Assembly: GCA_035570275.1 (NCBI GenBank)
Contig: DATMNI010000432.1
Location: forward strand, 1-5,676
Direction of reading: 5' to 3'
From: DATMNI01 sp035570275
GTDB lineage: Bacteria; Acidobacteriota; Terriglobia; Bryobacterales; Bryobacteraceae
DNA: 5,676 bases
Shown: piece after piece, positions 1-5,485 of the stretch
Position numbering within the stretch: the stretch's first letter is position 1
Layout: every line of letters starts with the position of its first letter
Made by a program: the position numbers and the translations under genes
The notes under the pieces: generated by a model
Told to the model about the DNA's origin: nothing
What the model saw: only the letters and a program-made list of their open reading frames with translations
The model's database searches: none

Positions 1-147
1 GCGAGTGCCGCCCACGTACCACTCGACATAGTAGCGGCCATCGGCGATGGCGTTCCAGTCGTAGTTGCCTTTGGCATTGCGGGGGATGGAAAACATCTTC
101 CAGCGGCCGCCAATTTTGATGCGTTTGACGATGTTGAGTCGCGACAC
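1..147 (-). CDS. Probable site-specific integrase, N-terminal fragment (runs off the left edge)
   Basis: The frame is open from a GTG at 147-145 to the window edge, giving 49 codons. It starts VSRLNIVKRIKIGGRWKMFS and continues to GRYYVEWYVGGTR. The GTG start is well supported by AGGAG seven nucleotides upstream. The basic N-terminus, followed by a segment with regularly spaced Trp/Tyr residues ending in YYVEWYVGG, resembles the opening of tyrosine-recombinase integrases in soil bacteria, where it precedes the SAM-like core-binding domain. That likeness is from memory. The catalytic domain lies outside the window, so the assignment is inference. The context supports it: directly upstream are a tRNA-Gly fragment and an array of repeated decamers, the usual arrangement of an integrase beside its attachment site. 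Decamers at 177-198 lie in the promoter/leader, so the protein could repress its own gene. It could instead be another DNA-binding protein. Confidence 0.6.
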   Translation of the reverse strand, partial: MSRLNIVKRIKIGGRWKMFSIPRNAKGNYDWNAIADGRYYVEWYVGGTR

Positions 148-154
148 GATGTCT

Positions 155-159
155 CTCCT
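155..159 (-). promoter_or_regulatory. Shine-Dalgarno AGGAG of the integrase-like gene
   Basis: The minus strand reads AGGAG, then seven nucleotides, then GTG at 147-145. This site decides the non-ATG start. No other in-frame start with a comparable site is seen nearby. Confidence 0.7.
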
Positions 160-176
160 GCGAGCCGCATCTTTGC

Positions 177-198
177 GGACAGCATGGGAGACAGCATG
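177..198 (-). repeat. Two tandem decamers CATGCTGTCY (left cluster)
   Basis: Read on the minus strand, CATGCTGTCT (198-189) is followed after two nucleotides by CATGCTGTCC (186-177). The same pair occurs in the opposite orientation at 443-465. The cluster sits 30 nt upstream of the integrase-like start, so bound protein could act both in recombination and in repression of that gene. Proposed role, by inference: arm-type integrase or excisionase binding sites. Confidence 0.7.
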
Positions 199-207
199 TG
201 GTCTAAA

Positions 208-274
<67 letters not shown>

Positions 275-276
275 AA

Positions 277-292
277 TCAGCTATTTAGCTGA
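277..292. other. Perfect 6-bp hairpin beside the tRNA fragment
   Basis: TCAGCT, loop ATTT, AGCTGA form a perfect 6-bp stem with a 4-nt loop, 12 bp outside the tRNA-Gly 5' end. There is no following T-run, so an intrinsic terminator is unlikely. It could be a protein-binding dyad in the attachment region or chance. Confidence 0.3.
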
Positions 293-333
293 ATCCATTG
301 GACTTTGTAAACCGGCTCCCAGTCTATTCCGTC

Positions 334-394
334 CATACTGTCTATCCAAAACCACCCGTTTGGATGCCAAAATGGACAGCAAAACGGACAGCAC
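334..394. repeat. Further decamer copies (middle cluster)
   Basis: CATACTGTCT lies on the plus strand at 334-343. On the minus strand TTTGCTGTCC (383-374) and GTGCTGTCC (394-386) lie 12 bp apart. All match the CATGCTGTCY consensus of the outer clusters except in the first few positions. The 12-bp spacing is close to one helical turn and matches the 12-13 bp spacing of the right cluster, so proteins would bind on the same DNA face. Confidence 0.55.
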
Positions 395-442
395 CCCAGC
401 CTGAGAATCCGGGCGGGCCACCAGCCCCTTGCCTCCGATTCC

Positions 443-477
443 CATGCTGTCTGTTCATGCTGTCCATCGTGCTGTCT
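443..477 (+). repeat. Three direct decamers CATGCTGTCY (right cluster)
   Basis: CATGCTGTCT (443-452), CATGCTGTCC (456-465) and CGTGCTGTCT (468-477) lie head to tail with start-to-start spacing of 13 and 12 bp. The first two mirror the pair at 177-198 in inverted orientation. The cluster sits about 180 bp beyond the tRNA-Gly fragment, so decamers flank that fragment on both sides, as arm sites flank the core of a phage-type attP. The function is inferred; the repeats themselves are plain in the sequence. Confidence 0.7.
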
Positions 478-560
478 AAAGCTCGCTTCTTTCAGGCACA
501 ATATAGCACAGTGATCGGTTCAGCGTGTCCTTTCGGCAAGGCTGCCTAAAGCGGCCTGAA

Positions 561-1196
561 TCAGGATTTCTTTTGGGCCAGGAGGCGGCGGACGGAGGTT
601 CGGCCGATCTCAAGCCTGCGAGCGATCTCAGATTTACTGATTCCTTGCCGGCATAACTTCCGGGCCTCGGCGGCGTTGTGAATCACAGAGGGTGGGCGGC
701 CGAGCTGTTTGCCTTGTTGGCGTGCGTGAGCTAGACCGGCACGGACGCGCTCGCGCAGGATGTCACGCTCGAACTCGGCGAACACCGCGAGCAGTCCGGC
801 CATGGCGCGACCCGCGGGCGTGGTCAGATCGAGTGCTTCGGTCAACGATACGAAACCCACGCCGAGGTATTGCAACTCTTGCAACGTTGAAACCAGATCC
901 GCGACGGACCGGCCCCAGCGATCCAGACGCCACACCAGAACCACATCGATTTCACGACGTCGTGCCGCTGCAATCAGTGTTTCCCGCAACTCACGTTGGG
1001 ACGCGCCGGAGCCGACCTCTTTGATTTGCGCGACGATGGTCCAGCCGCGCTTGGACACGTATGCGCGCATTGCGCGGGTCTGCAACGGCAGCGTGTGTTG
1101 ATCGTGCGTGGAAACACGAGCGTAGAGGCCAACGCGAAGGGGGTGGCCAAAAACCTTGCAGGAATCGACTTCCGAAAAAGCCTGTTTTCTGGGCAT
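561..1196 (-). CDS. Serine recombinase, resolvase/invertase family
   Basis: The 211-aa product is a small serine site-specific recombinase that would cut and rejoin DNA through a 5'-phosphoserine link. The catalytic domain spans about 21-160. It contains YARVSTHDQ with catalytic Ser29 and Arg27, then VWRLDRWGRS (88-97) with the conserved arginines. GRAMAGLLAVFAEFERDILRER (129-150) leads into the long E helix. A linker, GKQLGRPP, and a C-terminal helix-turn-helix (about 175-207, KSEIARRLEIGRTSVRRLL) complete a standard resolvase architecture at normal length. The first 20 residues are atypical, but no other ATG, GTG or TTG precedes Ser29. The frame opens at the tnpC stop, only 30 nt upstream, with no convincing Shine-Dalgarno, so expression may come from the IS transcript. 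The substrate is unknown; resolution, inversion or integration are all possible. Confidence 0.93.
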   Translation of the reverse strand: MPRKQAFSEVDSCKVFGHPLRVGLYARVSTHDQHTLPLQTRAMRAYVSKRGWTIVAQIKEVGSGASQRELRETLIAAARRREIDVVLVWRLDRWGRSVADLVSTLQELQYLGVGFVSLTEALDLTTPAGRAMAGLLAVFAEFERDILRERVRAGLAHARQQGKQLGRPPSVIHNAAEARKLCRQGISKSEIARRLEIGRTSVRRLLAQKKS

Positions 1197-1203
1197 TCCC
1201 GGA

Positions 1204-1218
1204 GTGTAGCGATGGCTG
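1204..1218 (+). repeat. Candidate IS66 terminal inverted repeat, tnpC side
   Basis: GTGTAGCGATGGCTG lies just beyond the tnpC stop. It recalls the GTAAGCG-type tips of IS66 elements. Its inner 10 bp match the inverted candidate at 4481-4490 with one mismatch. Tip position is tentative. Confidence 0.4.
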
Positions 1219-1226
1219 GCCGGAAA

Positions 1227-2729
1227 TTAATGATTTTGGCCGATATAATTCCAGGGCATCCACGCCGATGGATTATCCGCCAGCTCCCGTGCATGCCGCT
1301 GAAGTTCGGAGAGGTAGTCGAACGGATTGGCCCCCACCAGTTCGCAGGTGTGGATCAGACTCATGAACAGGTCGCCCACTTCGGAGCCATGCAGTGTGCG
1401 ATAAAACAACGCATTCTTGCGATGCAGCACCACGCGCTTCAGCGCGCGTTCGCAGAGATTGTTGTCCAGCGGCGAGCCGGCGTCCCGCAGAAACGCGGTC
1501 AGCCCTTTCCAGTGCCGTAGTAAATAAGTGATGGCCTTGCCCAAGCCGGAGTTGGGCTCCACTTGCTTGAGCGCGAACTGCGCTTCCAGCCAATCGTGAA
1601 GTTGCTGCATCACCGGACCGCTGTGCTGCTGATGAAACTCGAGCCGCTCGGCTGGTGAAAGATGGAGCTCGCGCGCTTCCGCATCATATTTATAGACATC
1701 GCCCAGAGTCTCCAGAACATAGCGGCATGGCTGAGGGAAGTTCGCAGCCACTTCCACAAACTGCCGTCTTCCGTGCGCCAGGCAGTTGGCCAACAGGATC
1801 TCCACGCCATCCCCGAGTTTCGGTGTGTTACGCGACAGGGCATCACACATCTGAATGGGCCGGGCGAGCTCCGCTACGCGGTGTGCGAGCACATCGCGCA
1901 GATTTTCGCCCGCGTGCTGGCGGCCGGTGAAGTACAACGCGATCCGCTGCCCTTGCTTGGTGGACACGATGCCGGAAGTGAACACACCGGTGCGCTCATC
2001 AGACGGTTCCCGCGCCAGGTGCAGCACGCGCATCGAAGTGTCGTCGTTGTGCAATACTTCGCCTTGCGCCGCCTGCCGGATCAACTCATCGCGCGCAGCT
2101 TGGATCACCTCCGCGGCTTCTTCCACGATCTCCCACTGCGTTGAAGCGGACAGGGGAATGCCCAGTAACTGCTCCAGCTTTTCCAATCGGTAAAAGGGCA
2201 GGCCGCTCCCGTACTTGAGCAGCGCGATCATCGCCGCAGTCGTTTCGTCGTATTTTTCTGGGCCGATGCCTTCGGGCTCTCGGGCCGTGAACACTTCCCC
2301 GCACAGATTGCAGCGCAGACGGTCGAGTTCATACACCGTGGCAGCCAGCGGAGCTTGCCCCACCATCCGCACCAGCACGCGCGGCTCTTTCTGCGGATAC
2401 ACTTTGCCCTTTTCGCAGCCTGGACAAGCGTCGCCCGCGTGCAGCGTGGGGTGCGGTACCGCGACTCTCTTCGCCCCAGTGTAGGACGAAGCGCCGTTGC
2501 GGCCGTGGCCTTGTACCGGCTCCGCATCCTTTTTAGGCGCGGGTATCTCGGGTGGCCCTAAAACCACCTTGGTCTTTTCCGTCGAGCGCGGTTGCGGCAG
2601 CATTCCCGCCAGCGCGTGCAGCGCGCTCTTGAGCTTTTCGCTTTCCGACTCACTCAACGGGGCGTGCGTGCCGCGCTCGATGATCTGGTCCAACTCTTCC
2701 AGATTCACATCCACTCGCGGGCGCTTCAT
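1227..2729 (-). CDS. tnpC: IS66 transposase TnpC (DDE)
   Basis: The 500-aa DDE transposase carries out strand transfer for the element. Residues about 1-45 form an acidic leucine-rich helical region. A zinc finger follows with Cys102, Cys105, Cys140 and Cys143 (CPGC and CNLC). The central DDE domain has HNDDTSMRVL (first Asp at 229/230), MCDAL (Asp296 as likely second Asp) and NNLCERALK (Glu427). The C-terminal IS66 tail includes SLIHTCELVGANPFDYLSEL. Where many IS66 proteins have Asp before the W-A-H-A-R-R-like motif, this one reads LANCLAHGRRQF, so Asp296 is assigned by position. The frame is open upstream to 3134, but that extension overlaps the DUF4338 gene in another frame and has no IS66 features. 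The chosen ATG overlaps the DUF4338 stop as ATGA, pointing to translational coupling. Length is normal for TnpC. Confidence 0.95.
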   Translation of the reverse strand: MKRPRVDVNLEELDQIIERGTHAPLSESESEKLKSALHALAGMLPQPRSTEKTKVVLGPPEIPAPKKDAEPVQGHGRNGASSYTGAKRVAVPHPTLHAGDACPGCEKGKVYPQKEPRVLVRMVGQAPLAATVYELDRLRCNLCGEVFTAREPEGIGPEKYDETTAAMIALLKYGSGLPFYRLEKLEQLLGIPLSASTQWEIVEEAAEVIQAARDELIRQAAQGEVLHNDDTSMRVLHLAREPSDERTGVFTSGIVSTKQGQRIALYFTGRQHAGENLRDVLAHRVAELARPIQMCDALSRNTPKLGDGVEILLANCLAHGRRQFVEVAANFPQPCRYVLETLGDVYKYDAEARELHLSPAERLEFHQQHSGPVMQQLHDWLEAQFALKQVEPNSGLGKAITYLLRHWKGLTAFLRDAGSPLDNNLCERALKRVVLHRKNALFYRTLHGSEVGDLFMSLIHTCELVGANPFDYLSELQRHARELADNPSAWMPWNYIGQNH

Positions 2730-3601
2730 CGCTGTAGAATCTCCCGGAACTTGCGATGCAGCGGCAAACCCAACATTGTTTTCACGGGACGTGTTTGCCC
2801 CAATGTCGGCGCGCGGTGGCCGCGTCCCTGCGTCGTGCCGATCTCTTGCCAGTTGGTGGCGCGATAGCAAGTGCCCGCGAAACGAGACCTGTCCACAAAC
2901 GTCTCCAGCCAATAAATCGGGTGTGCGTAGAGCCGTTGCCAGTCTGCGGGGACGATCTTCGCCATGCGCCCCAGAATGTGCGACGCCAAGTGCGGCACCT
3001 CGACCCACGGCAGAATCAGAAAGCGCGTGTTGTAAGCCAGCAAGTGCACGTTGCGCTCGCGCGCTTCTTCGCTCCAGCCCAGGTAGCGGTCCCGCAGCTT
3101 CAGATGCCGCGGCGCACTCGACCAGGCCAGGCACGCAATCGCCCGGCTTCCTTGTGAAGAGGGTGCTTTCACCAGATACTTCAGGTGCTCGCCCACCGGC
3201 CGTTCGTAGCCTAAATAATGATGCTGTTCGAGCAGGCTGTTAAAGAGCGCTTCTTCCGGCGAACGCCGCACCTGCACGAACTCCAAGGGCTGCAGATCGC
3301 CCAACGATCCACGCAGCGGACACTCCTCCATCCTTACGTGAGTGGGCCGTGCGCGTTCCGCGATGCGATTCCGCACCACGCGTTTTACGGGCGGCAACTC
3401 GATCTCGCCTGCGCGGTGAAGCAGCAACAGCAATCCGCGGCACACCATGTCGCGTAACGCCCCGTTGGCCTGCTTCCATTGCCAGGCTTCGCACAGCTCT
3501 CGCGACAGCTTCCACCGGCTCAGCTCCGGCCGATCCGCAATCAACCGGCGAATGTAAGCGATCTGTTCGCCGGTGACGCTGCGTCCCCGATAGACCACCA
3601 T
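2726..3601 (-). CDS. DUF4338 (DruA-family) protein carried within the IS66 element
   Basis: The 291-aa protein has an N-terminal helical region (about 10-70, including RWKLSRELCEAWQWKQANGA) that looks like a winged-helix DNA-binding fold. The DUF4338 domain follows, about 108-282. Family hallmarks are LLEQHHYLGYERPVGEHLKY (123-142), AYNTRFLILPWVEVPHLASH (189-208), ETFVDRSRFAGTCYRATNWQ (233-252) and GTTQGRG. DUF4338 is the domain of DruA from the Druantia anti-phage system; its biochemical activity is not known to me. No other Druantia gene is present. The gene lies 71 nt after tnpB and overlaps tnpC by ATGA, so it is an integral part of the IS operon, and a transposition or target-choice role is as likely as defence. 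No strong Shine-Dalgarno precedes the ATG. The family call is strong; the role is open. Confidence 0.9.
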   Translation of the reverse strand: MVVYRGRSVTGEQIAYIRRLIADRPELSRWKLSRELCEAWQWKQANGALRDMVCRGLLLLLHRAGEIELPPVKRVVRNRIAERARPTHVRMEECPLRGSLGDLQPLEFVQVRRSPEEALFNSLLEQHHYLGYERPVGEHLKYLVKAPSSQGSRAIACLAWSSAPRHLKLRDRYLGWSEEARERNVHLLAYNTRFLILPWVEVPHLASHILGRMAKIVPADWQRLYAHPIYWLETFVDRSRFAGTCYRATNWQEIGTTQGRGHRAPTLGQTRPVKTMLGLPLHRKFREILQR

Positions 3602-3672
3602 GACAACAGTGTGCCCGAAAACCTTTCGGAACGCAAGTAAAAAATGAACCCAACCAATCCCTCACCCTGGCC

Positions 3673-4017
3673 CTACACGGAGCGCCACACCGGCGCAGCG
3701 TCGATCTCCGGATTGCCCGCCGCCAGCAGTACCTGCACTTGATGCACACGCAGCGATTTGCTGGCTTCGTTACTTTGCGGCCACCAGCGAAAACGCCCTT
3801 TCGATAACCGCTTCGTCGCCAGCCAGAATCCCTGTCCGTCATAAACCAGGATCTTGATGGAGGTCGCGCGCCGGCTGCGGAACACAAACACACTGCCCGA
3901 AAACGGGTCGGCATTGAGTTTCGCGCGGCACAACTCGGCCAACGAGTCGATCCCCTTACGGAAATCAACCGCCTCCACGGCCACCAGAATCCGCATCTGC
4001 GGCGTGATGGCCAGCAT
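3673..4017 (-). CDS. tnpB: IS66 accessory protein TnpB
   Basis: The 114-aa product is a full-length IS66 Orf2/TnpB. Family-typical segments are VAVEAVDFRKGIDSLAELCR (13-32), DPFSGSVFVFRSRRATSIKI and YDGQGFWLATKRLSKGRFRW. TnpB is required alongside TnpA and TnpC in studied IS66 elements, though its molecular role is unclear. It is unrelated to the RNA-guided TnpB nucleases of IS200/IS605. The ATG lies three nucleotides after the tnpA stop (TAG GTC ATG), so it is probably translated by coupling to tnpA. The C-terminus PEIDAAPVWRSV is the usual site of the protein end. Confidence 0.95.
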   Translation of the reverse strand: MLAITPQMRILVAVEAVDFRKGIDSLAELCRAKLNADPFSGSVFVFRSRRATSIKILVYDGQGFWLATKRLSKGRFRWWPQSNEASKSLRVHQVQVLLAAGNPEIDAAPVWRSV

Positions 4018-4020
4018 GAC

Positions 4021-4446
4021 CTACGACGCTGCAAACGCGCGAATCAACTCGGCCAGTTGGCTGGTTTCAATGGCCTTCAACTCCAATCGCAGCTTCGAAC
4101 CCCGCGACGATTCTACTTCCATCAGGCAGCTCGCCGTCGCACCGGAGCCGGATGCGAGCAGCTCTACAAATGCCGGCACGGCCTTCCCTCTCCGCTTCAG
4201 TGGCGACCTCCGAGGTCTGGGCTGCCGCTGTGGCCGGAGGCGATCGGCCCACTTCCGCAAGCTCGGCTTATCCACTTCCAGTGCCCGCGCCGTGGCATCC
4301 AACCCATCACGCTGGGCCAACTCCGCCGCTGCAGCCCACAGTTCTTCCGGCAGCCGCGCTCGCACCGCATGCGTGCCCCGCCACTCCGCAAATCGCCGCT
4401 GTAACTGCTCTACATCCTCACGATATGCTGCCGATTCCTGTGCCAC
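4021..4446 (-). CDS. tnpA: IS66 TnpA-like helix-turn-helix protein
   Basis: The 141-aa protein occupies the first position of the IS66 operon. A helix-turn-helix covers about 33-70 (ELWAAAAELAQRDGLDATARALEVDKPSLRKWADRL, quoted in parts: LDATARALEVDKPSLRKW is the recognition region). A proline/arginine-rich linker at 70-88 follows. The C-terminal half ends in a basic-then-leucine-rich stretch, LRLELKAIETSQLAELIRAF, as in other IS66 TnpA proteins. It probably binds the element's ends or regulates the operon. The start is GTG, supported by GGGAGG ten nucleotides upstream. It lies about 35-50 bp inside the proposed left tip, as expected for a first gene. Confidence 0.9.
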   Translation of the reverse strand: MAQESAAYREDVEQLQRRFAEWRGTHAVRARLPEELWAAAAELAQRDGLDATARALEVDKPSLRKWADRLRPQRQPRPRRSPLKRRGKAVPAFVELLASGSGATASCLMEVESSRGSKLRLELKAIETSQLAELIRAFAAS

Positions 4447-4456
4447 GCCGTTCGGG

Positions 4457-4462
4457 CCTCCC
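4457..4462 (-). promoter_or_regulatory. Shine-Dalgarno GGGAGG of tnpA
   Basis: The minus strand reads GGGAGG ten nucleotides before GTG at 4446-4444. It supports the GTG start of tnpA. Confidence 0.5.
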
Positions 4463-4480
4463 GCCCTTGGCTAACCCTAT

Positions 4481-4495
4481 CAGCTATCGCGAACC
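4481..4495 (-). repeat. Candidate IS66 terminal inverted repeat, tnpA side
   Basis: Read inward on the minus strand, GGTTCGCGATAGCTG aligns with GTGTAGCGATGGCTG at 1204-1218 at 11 of 15 positions. The best part is GCGATAGCTG against GCGATGGCTG. It lies just outside tnpA, where an end is expected. The match is imperfect, and an alternative end near 4509 exists. Confidence 0.35.
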
Positions 4496-4557
4496 GCAGT
4501 CACGCACGCTTGCCGGAAACTCACAATAATTCTACTTCACCAAGTGGCGTGAGTCAC

Positions 4558-4583
4558 CGCCCTGGAAACGCCCTGGAAACGCC
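4558..4583. repeat. 11-bp tandem repeat, 2.4 copies
   Basis: CGCCCTGGAAA is repeated exactly at 4558-4568 and 4569-4579, followed by a partial third copy, CGCC. It sits directly after a GTGAGTCAC dyad. It may be a regulator site or simple replication slippage. Confidence 0.7.
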
Positions 4584-4731
4584 GTGTTGTTCCCCGATCC
4601 CGTCAGACGCCCGTCGTCAGGGCTACGAGGAGCGAACGGCGTTTGCCTCAAGCCCCGGACAGCGATAAAGGTTCTCAGTAGTGGGGATTGTCATTGCTGG
4701 ACGGCGGGAGCATGCTCATTTCATCCCTGGC

Positions 4732-4740
4732 AAAGGAGGT
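4732..4740 (+). promoter_or_regulatory. Strong Shine-Dalgarno AAAGGAGGT
   Basis: AAAGGAGGT is close to a perfect anti-SD match. Its GGAGG lies eight nucleotides before GTG at 4748. It selects that GTG over the in-frame ATGs at 4688 and 4712, which lie upstream of the site. Confidence 0.75.
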
Positions 4741-4747
4741 CTCTGCC

Positions 4748-4978
4748 GTGGCCGCGCCTGTAAAACGACAACCGTCGGGTCCGGATTCCGCGGGCGCACA
4801 TGCGACCGAGAACCCGGATTTACACTTGTACGAACGTGCGATGGAACTGTTTAACGCTTGCAACTTTCAAGCCGCTCGGGAATCTTTCCTCACGCTAACG
4901 AATAGTACGAATCCCGATGTGGCCTACAGCGCCGGACTGCGCGCCAAGATGTGCAACCGACGATTGGGCAACGTTTAG
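4748..4978 (+). CDS. Small TPR-like hypothetical protein
   Basis: The product is 76 aa from a GTG start chosen because of the very strong upstream Shine-Dalgarno. Residues 1-25 are polar and probably disordered. Residues about 27-75 form two to three amphipathic helices: LYERAMELFNACNFQAARES, then NPDVAYSAGLRAKMCNRRL. These have the alternating pattern of a single TPR-like unit, with Ala, Phe and Leu at packing positions. No signal peptide or membrane segment is visible. The protein probably mediates a protein contact; no specific function can be given. It ends 36 nt before a second TPR-like gene on the same strand, consistent with an operon. An upstream start at 4688 would add 20 residues but would bury the ribosome site inside the gene. 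Confidence 0.6.
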   Translation: MAAPVKRQPSGPDSAGAHATENPDLHLYERAMELFNACNFQAARESFLTLTNSTNPDVAYSAGLRAKMCNRRLGNV

Positions 4979-5014
4979 AGCAACGCCCACAAGCGCCGGG
5001 CCAATAACAGCGAG

Positions 5015-5485
5015 ATGGACCCAGAACCCAAATTGATGCCGGTAACACCAAAGGCGATCCCCGGAGCGCTTTCAAAAGCAGAACGCTATCGCTTCCTTAA
5101 TGAGCCCTGGCAAGCTGAGAGTATTTGTCGGGACGTGCTCGCCATTGATCCCGACAACCAAGCAGCCCTTATTCTGCTGGTTTTGTCTCTGACGGATCAA
5201 TTCGAGCAAGGTCATAGCCCCAAAGAAGCGTTGCATATTGTTGGAGGCTTGCCCAACGAGTACCACCGAGCTTACTATTCGGGCATTGTTCACGAGCGGC
5301 AGGCAATTGCCGTATTTCGAAATCATCCCGACTACCGTTCTCGTCGGGAGGTACACAAGATGTTGCAGGATGCCATGGAGTGGTATCGGAAAGCTCAGGC
5401 GATTCGGCCCGCCCACAATGATGATGCGGTACTTCGTTGGAATACTTGTGTTCGTTTTCTGCAAAGTAACTGGGGATTCCACTGA
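5015..5485 (+). CDS. TPR-like hypothetical protein
   Basis: The 156-aa protein has a clear TPR unit at about 17-51 (LSKAERYRFLNEPWQAESIC then RDVLAIDPDNQAA), with the typical small residues and the closing D-P-D-N turn. A middle helical region, ALILLVLSLTDQFEQG, comes next, then EYHRAYYSGIVHERQAIAVF. A second TPR-like unit covers about 113-145, ending RPAHNDDAVLRWNTCVRF. I recall similar uncharacterised proteins in many environmental bacteria with the NDDA-LRWN ending, but no known activity. It is cytoplasmic by appearance. The ATG at 5015 has only a weak GCGAG before it; ATG 5036 is an alternative. It follows the small TPR gene by 36 nt and is probably co-transcribed. Confidence 0.75.
   Translation: MDPEPKLMPVTPKAIPGALSKAERYRFLNEPWQAESICRDVLAIDPDNQAALILLVLSLTDQFEQGHSPKEALHIVGGLPNEYHRAYYSGIVHERQAIAVFRNHPDYRSRREVHKMLQDAMEWYRKAQAIRPAHNDDAVLRWNTCVRFLQSNWGFH

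Larger units (their letters stand above)
1204..4495 (-). mobile_element. IS66-family insertion sequence with a DUF4338 passenger gene
   Basis: Four minus-strand genes run in the order tnpA (4446), tnpB (4017), DUF4338 (3601) and tnpC (2729), ending at 1227. The tnpA-tnpB-tnpC trio is the IS66 hallmark, and all three look intact and full length. At about 3.3 kb the element is longer than a basic IS66 because of the added gene. The ends given are estimates from a degenerate inverted match: GCGATGGCTG at 1209-1218 against GCGATAGCTG read inward on the minus strand from 4490. IS66 elements normally make 8-bp target duplications. With these ends none is seen. A near-match, TTCCCGGA at 1196-1203 and TTGCCGGA at 4510-4517, would move the tnpA-side end to 4509. 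The outer limits are therefore uncertain by tens of bases. Confidence 0.85.
4496..4747. other. Intergenic region between IS66 and the TPR genes
   Basis: No gene is supported in this stretch, which separates two divergent units. It contains a nested inverted repeat (ACTCAC at 4519-4524 and GTGAGT at 4549-4554) and the near-palindrome GGCGTGAGTCACCGCC at 4546-4561. The 11-bp tandem repeat at 4558-4583 follows. A promoter for the downstream TPR genes must lie here or just upstream. A weak possibility is TTGCCT near 4644 with GATAAA about 15 bp later, which I do not regard as convincing. Confidence 0.5.

Noticed and set aside
298..549. Plus-strand 83-codon open frame between the tRNA fragment and the recombinase
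   Set aside because: It has no ribosome site and no domain pattern. Its composition follows the decamer repeats and it reads through them, so it is taken as a chance frame in non-coding DNA.
2730..3134. 5' extension of the tnpC frame by 135 codons
   Set aside because: It overlaps the well-supported DUF4338 gene in another frame, is Arg/Ala-rich low-quality sequence without IS66 features, and the ATGA-coupled ATG at 2729 gives a normal-length TnpC.
2497..3243. Long plus-strand open frame of 248 codons opposite the IS genes
   Set aside because: It is antisense to tnpC and the DUF4338 gene, Ser/Arg/Ala-rich as expected for a shadow frame in GC-rich DNA, and has no recognisable domain.
2726..3601. 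A Druantia defence system
   Set aside because: Only the DruA-like gene is present. DruB-DruE and a large helicase are missing, and the neighbours are IS66 genes.
5418..5483. Apparent signal peptide MMMRYFVGILVFVFC at the start of the right-edge frame
   Set aside because: These bases encode the conserved C-terminus of the TPR protein (NDDAVLRWNTCVRF) in another frame, so the hydrophobic run is probably coincidental.
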